In this document: piece after piece, positions 8,476-16,674 of the stretch
Numbering within the stretch: position 1 is the first letter of the stretch
Layout of the letters: each line of letters opens with the position of its first letter
Source of the DNA: Actinoplanes sp. L3-i22
GTDB lineage: Bacteria; Actinomycetota; Actinomycetes; Mycobacteriales; Micromonosporaceae
Direction: 5' to 3'
Length of the DNA stretch: 64,000 nucleotides
Assembly (NCBI RefSeq): GCF_019704555.1
Contig: NZ_AP024745.1
Span: 7,076,501-7,140,500, forward strand
The notes under the pieces: model-generated
What the model saw: the letters and a program-made list of their open reading frames with translations, nothing else
Database searches by the model: none
Told to the model about the DNA's origin: nothing
Translations under genes and position numbers: made by a program

Positions 8476-9671
8476 AGGAGTTGCTGGGGCTGCTCGGGCC
8501 GCTGACCGAGTGGCTGCTCGGCTCCAGCTTCGAGGGGACCGTGCGGTGCGAGGCGATCGTCGAGGACCTCGGCCGGCACTACGGCCACCACGTGGAGGCG
8601 ACGTTCCTGGCCGACGCGGCGCTGCTGACCGTGGGCGAGCGGACCCTGTCGTTCTCCCGGGCGCCCGGCGTGCCCCCGCTGCACCAGGTCACCCAGGTGA
8701 AGCAGCTCCTGCACCGGATCCATCGCGGCCTGCCGGCGGCGGCCGCCGCCGAGCGGCTGGCCGCGATCCGGGCGCTGCCGCCGCGCTGGTCGCGGCCGTG
8801 GCAGGTGCTCGGGCTGGTCGCGTTCACCGTCGGCTTCGGGATCTCGGTGCAGGCCACCTGGCAGCAGGTCGGGGTCTCCGCGCTGACCGGGCTGCTGATC
8901 GGGTTGCTGGTGGTGGCCGGCGGCGGGCACCGGCGACTGCTGCTGATCGAGCCGTTCGTGGCGTCCCTGCTGGTCTCGGTGGTGGTGCTGACGCTCGACC
9001 GGCACGGGGTGATCGCCGGCGGCCCGATCCAGCTGATCCTGCCGGCGCTGTTCTACTTCATCCCGGGTGACGCGATCAGCGCGGCCGCCCTGGAGCTGGC
9101 CGCGAACCGGATGACCGCGGGCGCCGCCCGGCTGGTCTACAGCACGGTGGTGCTGCTCGTGCTGGCGTTCGGCGCGCTGATGGCGACGGTGGTGCTGGGC
9201 GTGCCGCGCAGCGCGCTGTTCGACGTGAGCGTGCCCGGCAACCTGGGGCCGGTCGGCGTGTGGGGCGGCTGGGTGCTGTTCGCGCTCGGGGTGATGCTGA
9301 CGTTCTCGATGGCGTTGCGGGACTTCCCGTGGGCGCTCGGGCTGGTGCTGCTGACCGCGGCGGTGACCGAGGTGGGCACCCGGGCGCTGGGTGATCCGGC
9401 CGGGACGTTCCTGGGCGCGGTGGTGATGATGACGGTGGCGCTGTGGCTCGGGCGCCGGCCCGGGTCGCCGCCCGCCTACGTGCTGTACCTGGGCGCGTTC
9501 TACGTGCTGACGCCGGGTTCGCACGGGTTGCGCGGGCTGGAGAGCTGGATCGGCGGGCACCCGATCCAGGGCGTCGGCGGGGTGGCCGACATGGTGTCGC
9601 TCCTGGTCGCGATCGCGGTCGGGATGCTCGTCGGGGCCGCGGCGGCCGCCCGTTTCATCCGTACCGGATGA
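8463..9671 (+). CDS. ThrE-family threonine/serine exporter-like protein (copy 2)
   Basis: The 402-residue paralogue of the preceding gene has the same architecture: about 120 residues of soluble ThrE domain (with FHPGLP-like HRGLPAAAAAERL), then about ten TM helices and the block FYFIPGDAISAAALELAANR. Two adjacent copies may form a heteromer. GTG 8463 has no independent Shine-Dalgarno site, so translation probably depends on ribosomes ending the upstream gene and re-initiating through the repeated GTGA junction. Its last codons overlap the palindrome that serves the next gene. Confidence 0.85.
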   Translation: MTGEKELLGLLGPLTEWLLGSSFEGTVRCEAIVEDLGRHYGHHVEATFLADAALLTVGERTLSFSRAPGVPPLHQVTQVKQLLHRIHRGLPAAAAAERLAAIRALPPRWSRPWQVLGLVAFTVGFGISVQATWQQVGVSALTGLLIGLLVVAGGGHRRLLLIEPFVASLLVSVVVLTLDRHGVIAGGPIQLILPALFYFIPGDAISAAALELAANRMTAGAARLVYSTVVLLVLAFGALMATVVLGVPRSALFDVSVPGNLGPVGVWGGWVLFALGVMLTFSMALRDFPWALGLVLLTAAVTEVGTRALGDPAGTFLGAVVMMTVALWLGRRPGSPPAYVLYLGAFYVLTPGSHGLRGLESWIGGHPIQGVGGVADMVSLLVAIAVGMLVGAAAAARFIRTG

Positions 9672-9672
9672 C
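9654..9672 (+). promoter_or_regulatory. Shared palindrome upstream of the DUF2231 gene
   Basis: TTCATCC-GTACC-GGATGAC is one of the best matches. CACCGT (9694-9699) follows after exactly 21 bp and the ATG at 9708 comes 8 bp later. The site overlaps the last codons of the second ThrE gene, giving the DUF2231 gene its own promoter inside what otherwise looks like an operon. Confidence 0.75.
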
Positions 9673-9707
9673 GCTCTTGATCTTGATCGGAAGCACCGTC
9701 GGAAGGC

Positions 9708-10151
9708 ATGCAGAGCCGCAACCCGGTGCAACCGGTGCTCCTGATGTTTCCGCTCGGGCTGTTCGCGGTGGCGATCATCCTGGACCTGGGCACGTTGCTC
9801 GGGGCGCCCGCGATCATCGGCACCCTGGCCTACTGGAACATCGTCGCCGGGCTGTTCGGCGGGATCTTCGGCGTGGTGGTGGGCCGGCCGCGGGTGGTGA
9901 TCCTGCTGCTGGACATGGGGGTGCTGTTCTACTTCGCGACCCTGGCCCTGGTCCGGGTGCGTTCCGGGGACCGTCTGGCCGACCCCGGGCTGCTGCTGCT
10001 CGAGCTGCTCGGATTCGCCGCGGCGCTGACCGGTTCCTGGTTCGGCGGCCGCCTGGACCCGAACCATTCAGCAGGGATGAGACGCACCGCATCCAGATCA
10101 ACCGATGATTCCGCCGGACTCTCGACTACCCGAAGAAGGGGGGCGGCGTGA
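9708..10151 (+). CDS. DUF2231-like four-TM membrane protein
   Basis: The 147-residue protein has four hydrophobic helices in the first 115 residues, starting MQSRNPVQPVLLMFPLGLF, and a polar Arg/Ser-rich C terminus. The N-terminal block (HP/QPVLLMFPLGLF then YWNIVAGLFGG) resembles DUF2231, a family often found beside redox or stress genes. Function is unknown. The start is probably leaderless, with CACCGT 8 bp upstream. The stop overlaps the GTG of the next permease gene by 4 bp, so the two may be co-transcribed. Confidence 0.7.
   Translation: MQSRNPVQPVLLMFPLGLFAVAIILDLGTLLGAPAIIGTLAYWNIVAGLFGGIFGVVVGRPRVVILLLDMGVLFYFATLALVRVRSGDRLADPGLLLLELLGFAAALTGSWFGGRLDPNHSAGMRRTASRSTDDSAGLSTTRRRGAA
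10063..10081 (+). promoter_or_regulatory. Degenerate copy of the shared palindrome before the permease gene
   Basis: ACCATTC-AGCAG-GGATGAG has a perfect right half and a poor left half. GATGAT (10104-10109) follows after 22 bp. It lies inside the 3' coding part of the DUF2231 gene, 67 bp before the permease start. It is the weakest accepted copy. Confidence 0.35.
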
Positions 10152-11578
10152 GCGCAGAGGCGGAAAACCAGGCGAGCTCGCCACCGAAGACCGCGCAAAC
10201 GATGAAGTACATCTCCTGGGTGGCGCTGGCACTGATGACCACCAGCTCGGTGGCCAGTCTGCGCCCGTCACCGACGATGGCCGTCTACGGGCTGGCCAGC
10301 ATCTTCCTCTACATCGTGCCGGCCCTGGTGTTCCTGCTGCCGACCGCGCTGGTCTCCGCGGAGCTCGCCTCCGGGTGGGACGGCGGCGTCTTCAACTGGG
10401 TCAGCCAGGGCCTGTCGAAACCGATGGGCTTCCTGGCCGTCTGGTGCCAGTTCGCGATGACCATCTTCTACTACCCGAGCCTGCTCGGGTTCGTGGCCAG
10501 CACGCTCGCCTACGTGATCAACCCGGATCTGGCCTCCAGCGGGCTCTGGACGGCCATCGTGATCATGGTCTGCTACTGGGCCGGGGTCTGGGTGTCCTCC
10601 CGCGGCACCAGCGGCGTCGCCGGCCTGGCCAGCGGCGGCCTGATCATCGGCACCCTGATCCCCGGCGCGCTGCTGGTGATCCTGGGCATCGCGTTCCTGG
10701 GCCAGGGCAACGAGTCGGCCGCCCCGATGACCTCCGACCACCTGCTGCCGGCCTGGGCCGGGCTGTCCAGCCTGGTGCTGATCGTCAACAACTTCCTGTC
10801 GTACTCCGGCATGGAGATGAACGCGGTGCACGTCTCCTCGCTGCGCAAGCCGGGCAAGGAGTTCCCGCGGGCGATGTTCCTGGCGATGGGCCTGGTCCTG
10901 CTGATCTTCATCCTGCCGGCGCTGGCGATCAGCTGGATCGTGCCGGCCGAGGAGCTGTCCCTGACCGCGGGCGTGATGCAGGCGTTCGACGCGGTGTTCG
11001 CCGCGTTCGACTCGCAGTGGCTCACCCCGATCCTGGGCATCATGCTGGTCGCCGCGTCGCTGGGCGGCATGCTCACCTGGCTGGCCGGGCCGTCCCGCGG
11101 GCTGCTGCTGATCTCGCGCCGGGAGGGCTACCTGCCGCCGTTCCTGCAGAAGCTCAACAAGCACGGCGTGCAGCAGAACATCCTGGTCACCCAGGGTCTG
11201 GTCACCACGGTGATCGCGCTGGCGTACGCGTTCATCCCGGACGTGTCCAGCGTGTACTGGATCTTCTCGGTGATCACCACGCAGGTCTATCTGATCATGT
11301 ACCTGCTGATGTTCGTGGCCGCCGTACGGCTGCGCCGCAGCCAGCCGGACCACCCGCGCGGCTACCGGGCGCCGATGCTGACCGGGCTGTGCGGCGTCGG
11401 CTTCGCCGCGTCGCTGGCCGCGCTGCTGATCGGCTTCGTCCCGTCGTCCCAGTTCGGCGGCGGCAGCGTGGGCGTCTACCTGGCGATCGTCGCCGGTGGC
11501 GCGCTCGGGCTGGGCCTGCTCGTGCCATGGCTGTTCTACCGATTCCGCAAGCCGTCCTGGAAGGAGGCCGCCGCGTGA
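10148..11578 (+). CDS. APC-superfamily amino acid permease (glutamate/GABA antiporter-like)
   Basis: The 476-residue protein has 12 predicted membrane helices. The N-terminal MTTSSVASLRPSPTMAVYGLAS region and the long loop before TM7 resemble the glutamate:GABA antiporter branch of the APC superfamily. The substrate is inferred only at the level of amino acids. GTG 10148 overlaps the preceding stop (GTGA) and has AAGGGGGG upstream. It is the first of three tightly packed genes (permease, 132-residue protein, M20 peptidase), which suggests import and processing of peptides or amino acids. Confidence 0.85.
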   Translation: MSAEAENQASSPPKTAQTMKYISWVALALMTTSSVASLRPSPTMAVYGLASIFLYIVPALVFLLPTALVSAELASGWDGGVFNWVSQGLSKPMGFLAVWCQFAMTIFYYPSLLGFVASTLAYVINPDLASSGLWTAIVIMVCYWAGVWVSSRGTSGVAGLASGGLIIGTLIPGALLVILGIAFLGQGNESAAPMTSDHLLPAWAGLSSLVLIVNNFLSYSGMEMNAVHVSSLRKPGKEFPRAMFLAMGLVLLIFILPALAISWIVPAEELSLTAGVMQAFDAVFAAFDSQWLTPILGIMLVAASLGGMLTWLAGPSRGLLLISRREGYLPPFLQKLNKHGVQQNILVTQGLVTTVIALAYAFIPDVSSVYWIFSVITTQVYLIMYLLMFVAAVRLRRSQPDHPRGYRAPMLTGLCGVGFAASLAALLIGFVPSSQFGGGSVGVYLAIVAGGALGLGLLVPWLFYRFRKPSWKEAAA

Positions 11579-11973
11579 ACCGCTGGGTGTACCTCACCAT
11601 CGGCATCGTGTTCCTGCTGCTCACCGGGGCTGCCCTGGTCTCGTACCACGGCAAGAAGGAGACCGAGCAGGCGAACGTCAAGGCGGAGCAGCTGCAGACG
11701 GCGCTGGCCACCGCCGGGTTGCGGGTGCCCTACAAGAGCAGCATCGTCCGGGTGCTCGGCGACGACGGCGGCGCGGTCTGCCACGACCCGCGTGACGCGC
11801 TGCGCCGCGGCGTGCTCTACGGGATGATCACGAACGGCGCGGCCGGCCCCGGCCAGCGCCCGGTGCTCATCGACAACAAGCTGCTGCAGGGCCAGGCGCT
11901 GATCATCAAGGTCTACTGCCCGCAGTACGCCGACGCCTTCCAGGACGTCATCGCCGACCTGAAGGACGCCTGA
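11575..11973 (+). CDS. Small single-TM protein of the permease operon
   Basis: I do not recognise a family. The 132-residue product has one N-terminal helix (WVYLTIGIVFLLLTGAALV), a short charged segment and a soluble C-terminal domain with two Cys residues (VCHDP and VYCPQ). GTG 11575 overlaps the permease stop (GTGA) and AAGGAGG lies 7 bp upstream. The stop is one base before the M20 peptidase ATG. The tight packing suggests an accessory subunit of the permease or peptidase. Confidence 0.8.
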   Translation: MNRWVYLTIGIVFLLLTGAALVSYHGKKETEQANVKAEQLQTALATAGLRVPYKSSIVRVLGDDGGAVCHDPRDALRRGVLYGMITNGAAGPGQRPVLIDNKLLQGQALIIKVYCPQYADAFQDVIADLKDA

Positions 11974-11974
11974 C

Positions 11975-13312
11975 ATGGACCTTCGTGAGCAGATCGACGA
12001 ACTGATGCCACGGGCCCGGGCCGACCTGGCCGACCTGGTCGCGATCCGGTCGGTCGCCGACCCGCGGCAGTTCCCGGCCGTCGAGTGCGAGCGCGCGGCG
12101 ACCTGGGTGGTGCGCAACTTCGCCCAGGTCGGCTTCACCGACCTGGGCACGCACCTCACCGCCGACGGGAGCAAGGCGGTCTTCGGCGTACGGCCGGCCG
12201 CCGACCCGGACGCGCCGACGGTCCTGCTGTACGCGCACTACGACGTGCAGCCGCCGCTCGACGAGAAGGCCTGGCGGACCCCGCCGTTCCAGCTCACCCC
12301 GGTCGGCGGGCGCTGGTACGGCCGGGGCGCCGCCGACTGCAAGGGCAACATCGTGATGCATCTGACCGCGCTGCGGGCGTTGGGAGACGACGTACCGGTC
12401 AATCTGAAGTTGATCGTCGAAGGGTCTGAGGAGCAGGGCACGGGCGGCCTCGAGGACTTCGTGACCCGCAACCCCGAGCTGCTGCGCGCCGACGCGATCC
12501 TGGTCTGCGACACCGGGAACGCGGCGGTCGGCGTGCCGGCCACCACGGTCACGCTGCGCGGCCTGGTCAACGTGGTGGTGAGCGTGTCGGCGCTCGGCGG
12601 CGAGCTGCACTCCGGGATGTTCGGCGGGGCGGCGCCGGACGCGCTCGCCGCGCTGATCCAGATCCTGTCGTCGCTGCGGGACCGGGCCGGGAACACCACG
12701 ATCGCCGGGCTCGACAACGAGCAGACCTGGCTGGGCGCGCCGTATCCGCCGTCCCAGTTCCGCGCCGACGCCGGCCTGATCGACGAGGCACGGCTGCTCG
12801 GGGACGGCTCGGTCTCGGACATGATCTGGGCCCGGCCGGCGGTGACCGTGCTCGGCATCGACTGCCCGCCGGTGGTCGGCTCGGCCGCGGCGATCCAGCC
12901 GCGCGCCCGGGCCCGGCTCAACCTGCGGGTGCCGCCGGGGATGGACGCGGTGAAGGCGCAGGACGCGCTGATCGCCCAGCTGCACGCGGTGGCGCCGTGG
13001 GGGGTCCGGGTCGAGGTGACCCCGGAGGCGGTCGGGCAGCCGTTCGCGGCGCGCACCGGCGGGCCCGCCTACCAGGCGCTCGGCTCGGCGATGCGGGAGG
13101 CCTACGGCCGGGAGATGACCGCGCTCGGGCAGGGCGGGTCGATCCCGCTGTGCAACGTCCTCGCGGACACCTACCCGGCCGCGGAGATCATCCTGATGGG
13201 GGTCGAGGAGCCGCTCGCCCTGATCCACGCCCCGAACGAGAGCGTGCACCCCGGGGAGATCGCCCGGCTGGCGTACGCCGAGGCGCTGTTCCTGCAGCGC
13301 TACCGGGGCTGA
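11975..13312 (+). CDS. M20 family metallopeptidase (dipeptidase)
   Basis: The 445-residue enzyme carries the M20 two-zinc centre: H88 and D90 in YAHYDVQPP, bridging D121 in GAADCKGN, the catalytic pair E152/E153 in EGSEEQG, a ligand Asp in VCDTG, and a C-terminal His in HAPNE. The dimerisation domain (about residues 190-310) is intact. Family members hydrolyse dipeptides or related amides. The ATG lies one base after the previous stop. A strong terminator follows at 13326. Confidence 0.92.
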   Translation: MDLREQIDELMPRARADLADLVAIRSVADPRQFPAVECERAATWVVRNFAQVGFTDLGTHLTADGSKAVFGVRPAADPDAPTVLLYAHYDVQPPLDEKAWRTPPFQLTPVGGRWYGRGAADCKGNIVMHLTALRALGDDVPVNLKLIVEGSEEQGTGGLEDFVTRNPELLRADAILVCDTGNAAVGVPATTVTLRGLVNVVVSVSALGGELHSGMFGGAAPDALAALIQILSSLRDRAGNTTIAGLDNEQTWLGAPYPPSQFRADAGLIDEARLLGDGSVSDMIWARPAVTVLGIDCPPVVGSAAAIQPRARARLNLRVPPGMDAVKAQDALIAQLHAVAPWGVRVEVTPEAVGQPFAARTGGPAYQALGSAMREAYGREMTALGQGGSIPLCNVLADTYPAAEIILMGVEEPLALIHAPNESVHPGEIARLAYAEALFLQRYRG

Positions 13313-13325
13313 ACCACCCTTGTGA

Positions 13326-13353
13326 CGGGCCCGGCACCGGTGTGCCGGGCCCG
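13326..13353 (+). terminator. Intrinsic-type terminator after the M20 peptidase
   Basis: CGGGCCCGGCAC and GTGCCGGGCCCG form a perfect 12-bp stem around the loop CGGT, 13 bp after the M20 stop codon. There is no T-run, as is common in high-GC actinobacteria. It ends the permease operon. Confidence 0.85.
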
Positions 13354-13436
13354 CCGCGTGTGCACCGGAAACGGGACGGACAGCGGGGCCGCACCGGGAT
13401 TACGATCTTGCCGCCCGGTTCTCCAGGAGGCTTCGC

Positions 13437-14177
13437 GTGATCCGTCCGACCCCCGTCCTGCTTCTCGCCGTGCTCGCCCTCGGCGCGTGCCGGGCGCCGG
13501 CCCACCCGGTGGCCGCCCGCCCCTCCGCGAGCCTGTCGCCGTCCCCGTCGATCTCGGTGTTGCCGCCGACGACGGCCCCGGTCAAGCCGGTGATCAGCAA
13601 GGCCGGGCTCGCGTACTTCAACACCGTCGCGCTCGGCGTGGCGACCGGCGACAAGTACAGCGTCGTCACGAAGTGGACCCTGCCGGTGGTCACGGTCCGG
13701 GTCCAGGGCGGCGACGCGCGGGCCCGCACGTGCGTGAACACGGTCATCGCCGACTTCAACGCGCTCACCGCGACCAGCGACCTGCGGCTCAGCGCGAACC
13801 CGGCCGACATCGAGGTGCACCTCGCCCCGGTGTCGAAGTTCAAGTCGCTCCTGCCGCAGTACGAGTCCGGCAACGACGGCTGGGTCAACGTCCAGTGGTC
13901 CCGCCTGCACTACATCACCGGGGCGACCGTGCTGGTCCGCTCGACCGGCAACAACGCGACGGACCGGTGCCACCTGCTCCGGGAGCAGCTGACCGAGGGC
14001 ATGGGGCTGCTGGGCGCCACCAAGAAGTACCGGAGCAGCATCTTCTACGGGGAGTACTACCCGACGGTGACGAAGTACTCGGCGATCGACAAGGAGGTCA
14101 TCCGGCTGCTGTACAGCGAGGCGGTGCAGCCGGGCGACGACAAGGCGCGGGTCCGGGCCTCGGTCACCGTCAAATGA
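13437..14177 (+). CDS. DUF2927-like lipoprotein
   Basis: The 246-residue precursor has a lipoprotein signal peptide (VLLLAVLALGAC, Cys near residue 18) and a short Pro/Ser linker. The mature domain matches my recollection of DUF2927: a conserved Cys (CHLLREQLTEGMGLLG), then SIFY, PTVTKYSAIDKEVIRLLYSEAVQPG. The function of this extracellular family is unknown; some relatives look protease-like. GTG 13437 has AGGAGG 7 bp upstream. The gene stands alone and converges with the FliF-like gene. Confidence 0.75.
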   Translation: MIRPTPVLLLAVLALGACRAPAHPVAARPSASLSPSPSISVLPPTTAPVKPVISKAGLAYFNTVALGVATGDKYSVVTKWTLPVVTVRVQGGDARARTCVNTVIADFNALTATSDLRLSANPADIEVHLAPVSKFKSLLPQYESGNDGWVNVQWSRLHYITGATVLVRSTGNNATDRCHLLREQLTEGMGLLGATKKYRSSIFYGEYYPTVTKYSAIDKEVIRLLYSEAVQPGDDKARVRASVTVK

Positions 14178-14266
14178 CGACAATTCACACCCTTGCTTCG
14201 GTACGACCTCAGCCCGCGGCCCCGAAGTCTCCCGGCCAGGCCGCGTCAAGTCGTCTCGGAAGCGCC

Positions 14267-14857
14267 TCAGGTCAGGACCGTGACCGAGTCGCCGCGAGCA
14301 GGGTCGATACCGGCGGCCGTGCTGACCAGTCGCGCCACCTGGGCAGGGTCGACATCGCCGGCGACAGCGATGTTCATCCGAACGACGATGACGAGCCGCT
14401 TGACCACACCAGGCGCGCTGGTGCGGACCTCGTTGGCCTCACTGACCGCGTTGTCGATGGTCTCTCCCCGTCCGGCAGCCGCTGAACCGCTGCCGTCGGG
14501 AACCTGAATGTCGTCCGGGCCGAGCACCCCTGGGTCAACCGGAACGAAGTCGAGCGTGGCGGTCGTGGTGACCACGCTGTTTCCTGGGCCGAGCAGGCTG
14601 TCCAGCATGGTCTGCAGCGACTGGTCGAGCCGAGTTTGGAATGCGAGCGTCCGCGGGTCGGTGACGGTGACCGGCCCCGTGCTCGCTACCGGCTTCGTCG
14701 TCCGCGCCGTGAGGGCAGTCGGTCCAGACGGCCGGGTGGCCAGGAAGACACCCCCGGTGAGCAGGGCAAGGACTGCGACAATGGTGAGGATTTTCCACCT
14801 GAGCCGGCTGCGTGCCTGACCCGTGGGTGACTGAAGATCGCGGGGCGTGTCAGTCAT
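14267..14857 (-). CDS. Orphan FliF C-terminal-domain-like single-pass membrane protein
   Basis: The 196-residue product has a short cytosolic N terminus, one TM helix (about residues 22-40) and a domain like the second half of the flagellar MS-ring protein FliF: LDSLLGPGNSVVTTTATLDF, then VLGPDDIQVPDG, NEVRTSAPGVVKRL and GIDPARGDSVTVLT. FliF itself is over 500 residues with ring-building domains at the N terminus, which are missing. It therefore cannot be a full M-ring subunit. ATG 14857 has GAGGAG just upstream; a GTG at 14938 is an alternative. No other flagellar gene is in the window. Confidence 0.7.
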   Translation of the reverse strand: MTDTPRDLQSPTGQARSRLRWKILTIVAVLALLTGGVFLATRPSGPTALTARTTKPVASTGPVTVTDPRTLAFQTRLDQSLQTMLDSLLGPGNSVVTTTATLDFVPVDPGVLGPDDIQVPDGSGSAAAGRGETIDNAVSEANEVRTSAPGVVKRLVIVVRMNIAVAGDVDPAQVARLVSTAAGIDPARGDSVTVLT

Positions 14858-14944
14858 CCACTCCTCGACCTCCATCGGCGCGTCAGCCAGATGAACTGTT
14901 TTCGCCCGCTCGCCGGGCTCCGGACTTGTCAACGGCACGAGCCC

Positions 14945-15196
14945 TCAGGCTATGACCGCTCGCGACGTTGCCATTGCGTGGTAATTTTCCTCAACCCACT
15001 GTCGCCTGAGCGTCGAGTGCTTCTCCGAGGCTGCCCCTTGTGCTGAACCGCCGATGAGCGGGCCCGGAATGACTGCTGCGGTCTCGATTCCGCGCCGGCA
15101 CCGGTCCTGCCACCACAGGACCGTGTCGATCAGGGCTGACCACCGGCAGGGGCGCCGAGCGGCACGGCGACTGCCCCTGCCCTGGCCGGAGCGCAC
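14945..15196 (-). pseudogene. Possible gene remnant or short hypothetical gene
   Basis: The 83-codon frame has a nonrandom-looking composition in its middle and end (LIDTVLWWQDRCRRGIET and LRRQWVEENYHAMATSRAVIA, with several Trp) and lower third-position GC than its neighbours. It lacks a ribosome binding site and its N terminus is low-complexity. I cannot name a family. It may be the 3' piece of a decayed gene. Confidence 0.25.
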
Positions 15197-15200
15197 GACG

Positions 15201-15231
15201 GCGGGCCGCGTCCGGGGTGGACGCGGCCCGC
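15201..15231 (-). terminator. Strong hairpin terminator after the HdeD-like gene
   Basis: GCGGGCCGCGTCC (15201-15213) and GGACGCGGCCCGC (15219-15231) form a perfect 13-bp stem with loop GGGGT, 18 bp after the HdeD stop codon on the minus strand. It closes the six-gene operon starting at the M48 protease. Confidence 0.85.
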
Positions 15232-15248
15232 TGGGTCGAACGCGGAAC

Positions 15249-15773
15249 TCAGGCCGGGCGGGAGCGCAGCCCGGCGATGCCGATGAGGATGCCGGCGATC
15301 CCGACGAAGCACAGCGTCGTCGCGCCGATCAGCACGAACGTCGCCAGGCCCAGGCCCGGCCACACCAGGATCGCGATCGAGACCAGGACCACGCACAGGC
15401 CCAGCGCGATCCGCCAGCCCGCGCCCGGCTCCCGGTCCCCCACCGAGGTGAAGATCTCGGCCAGGCCGTCCAGCAGCCAGCCCAGCGCCACGATGAGCAG
15501 CAGCAGTTTCAGCGAGCCGGTCACGTTGCGCAGGCAGAGGATGCCGAGCAGCGCGACCAGCACGCCGAAGATCACGCCGAGGATCCGCCCGGTGACCGGG
15601 GCGTCCGGGACGAACAGGAACTGACATGCCCGGACCACGCCGAGCAGGAGCAGGTTCAGCCCGAACAGGAAGCCGACGACCTGCAGTGTCGCGGACGGCC
15701 AGGCGAACGCGACGATCCCCAGGATCAGCGCGAACACCCCGGCGACCAGACTGACCCAACCAGAGCTTCGCAT
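15249..15773 (-). CDS. HdeD-family (DUF308) membrane protein
   Basis: The 174-residue protein has six hydrophobic helices arranged as three tandem DUF308 pairs (VSLVAGVFALILGIVAFAWP, then LVALLGILCL, then VVLVSIAILVWPGLG). HdeD is an acid-stress inner-membrane protein in E. coli; in actinobacteria the family is simply stress-associated. ATG 15773 is preferred to the GTG one codon earlier because AGGGAG lies 8 bp upstream. It is the last gene of the operon that starts at the M48 protease and is followed by a terminator. Confidence 0.85.
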   Translation of the reverse strand: MRSSGWVSLVAGVFALILGIVAFAWPSATLQVVGFLFGLNLLLLGVVRACQFLFVPDAPVTGRILGVIFGVLVALLGILCLRNVTGSLKLLLLIVALGWLLDGLAEIFTSVGDREPGAGWRIALGLCVVLVSIAILVWPGLGLATFVLIGATTLCFVGIAGILIGIAGLRSRPA

Positions 15774-15785
15774 CACGGACGCTCC

Positions 15786-16241
15786 CTAACGCTGACGGAC
15801 CTCACGGCCGTGCACGGCCAGGGCGTAGATGACCAGGACGTCGGTGGCGATCACGATGGTGCACCAGACCGGGTACGCCGGCAGGAACATCATGTTCGCG
15901 AGCGCGCTGAGGGCCGCGGCGATGATGCCGAGGACCCGGGCCCACATCTGCCCGAGGAACACGCCGATGCCGGTCAGCACCAGGAGCAGGCCGAGCACCA
16001 GGTGGGTCCAGCCCCACGTGGTGTAGTCGAAGGTCAGCACCAGCCCGGACCGGGTGGTCACGTAGTAGTCGTCCCGGAGGATCGCGACGAACCCCTCGAT
16101 CGCCTGGAACGCGCCGCCGAGCAGCAGCATCACCCCGGCGAACACGACCATGCCGATCCAGGCGGTGGGCTCCCCCACCCGCCCCGGCGGGACATAGGGC
16201 TGCTCGTCGGTGTACGCCGACCCCTGCTGTGTCTCAGACAT
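15786..16241 (-). CDS. DUF7144 four-TM membrane protein (copy 1)
   Basis: This 151-residue protein belongs to the small actinobacterial DUF7144 family. Four helices are visible, with the conserved blocks GMVVFAGVMLLLGGAFQAIEG, TTWGWTHLVLG, GQMWARVLGI and the C-terminal VIYALAVHGREV. The function is unknown. Three paralogues lie at 20986, 36688 and 46398. In this operon it sits between a DUF2550-like gene and hdeD. AGGGAG-like sequence (GAGGGAGTTCGAC) precedes the ATG. Confidence 0.85.
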   Translation of the reverse strand: MSETQQGSAYTDEQPYVPPGRVGEPTAWIGMVVFAGVMLLLGGAFQAIEGFVAILRDDYYVTTRSGLVLTFDYTTWGWTHLVLGLLLVLTGIGVFLGQMWARVLGIIAAALSALANMMFLPAYPVWCTIVIATDVLVIYALAVHGREVRQR

Positions 16242-16257
16242 GTCGAACTCCCTCGAT

Positions 16258-16674
16258 TCAGTTCTCGTGGCGGCGCCGGACCGGCGCCTGTGGCAGGTCG
16301 ATGCAGGCCGCCGCCAGGTACGGGCCGACCAGCTCGGTCCGGGACGCGGCCTCGGTGGCCATCTCGAGCACCTCGTGGGCGGTCCGGATCCGGACCGCGA
16401 CCAGGAACCGCTTGCGGACCCGCCGGCGCCGTACGCCCTCCGGCAGCACCACGCCCGCCAGTCGCAGCGTCCGGTCGAACACCGGGCCGCGCCGGATCAC
16501 CAGCAGCTCCCCGGACCAGCGCGCCCACATCCAGCGGGACCAGCGCCGCCCGCGGCGCCGGATCCGGCACCGGAACGTGCCGAGGTCCTCGGCGAACCGG
16601 CGGCGGTTCCGCCGTTCCCGGCCGGCCGCGACCAGCACCAGGCCGACCAGGAAGAACAGCACCAGCATGGTCAT
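16258..16674 (-). CDS. DUF2550-like single-TM basic protein
   Basis: The 138-residue product has one N-terminal helix (MLVLFFLVGLVLVAAG) and a strongly basic domain (GTFRCRIRRRGRRWSRWMWARWSGELLVI). This arrangement resembles DUF2550, a family known from the actinobacterial ATP-synthase region; assignment is tentative. The ATG overlaps the stop of the upstream K+ channel gene (4-bp ATGA overlap), so the two are translationally coupled. Confidence 0.65.
   Translation of the reverse strand: MTMLVLFFLVGLVLVAAGRERRNRRRFAEDLGTFRCRIRRRGRRWSRWMWARWSGELLVIRRGPVFDRTLRLAGVVLPEGVRRRRVRKRFLVAVRIRTAHEVLEMATEAASRTELVGPYLAAACIDLPQAPVRRRHEN

Larger units (their letters stand above)
14858..15248. other. Region with a possible gene remnant and a terminator
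   Basis: Between the FliF-like gene and hdeD-like gene the GC content dips and no well-supported gene is present. A minus-strand frame at 14945-15196 is described separately as a possible remnant. The right end holds the terminator of the operon that ends with the HdeD-like gene. Confidence 0.5.
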
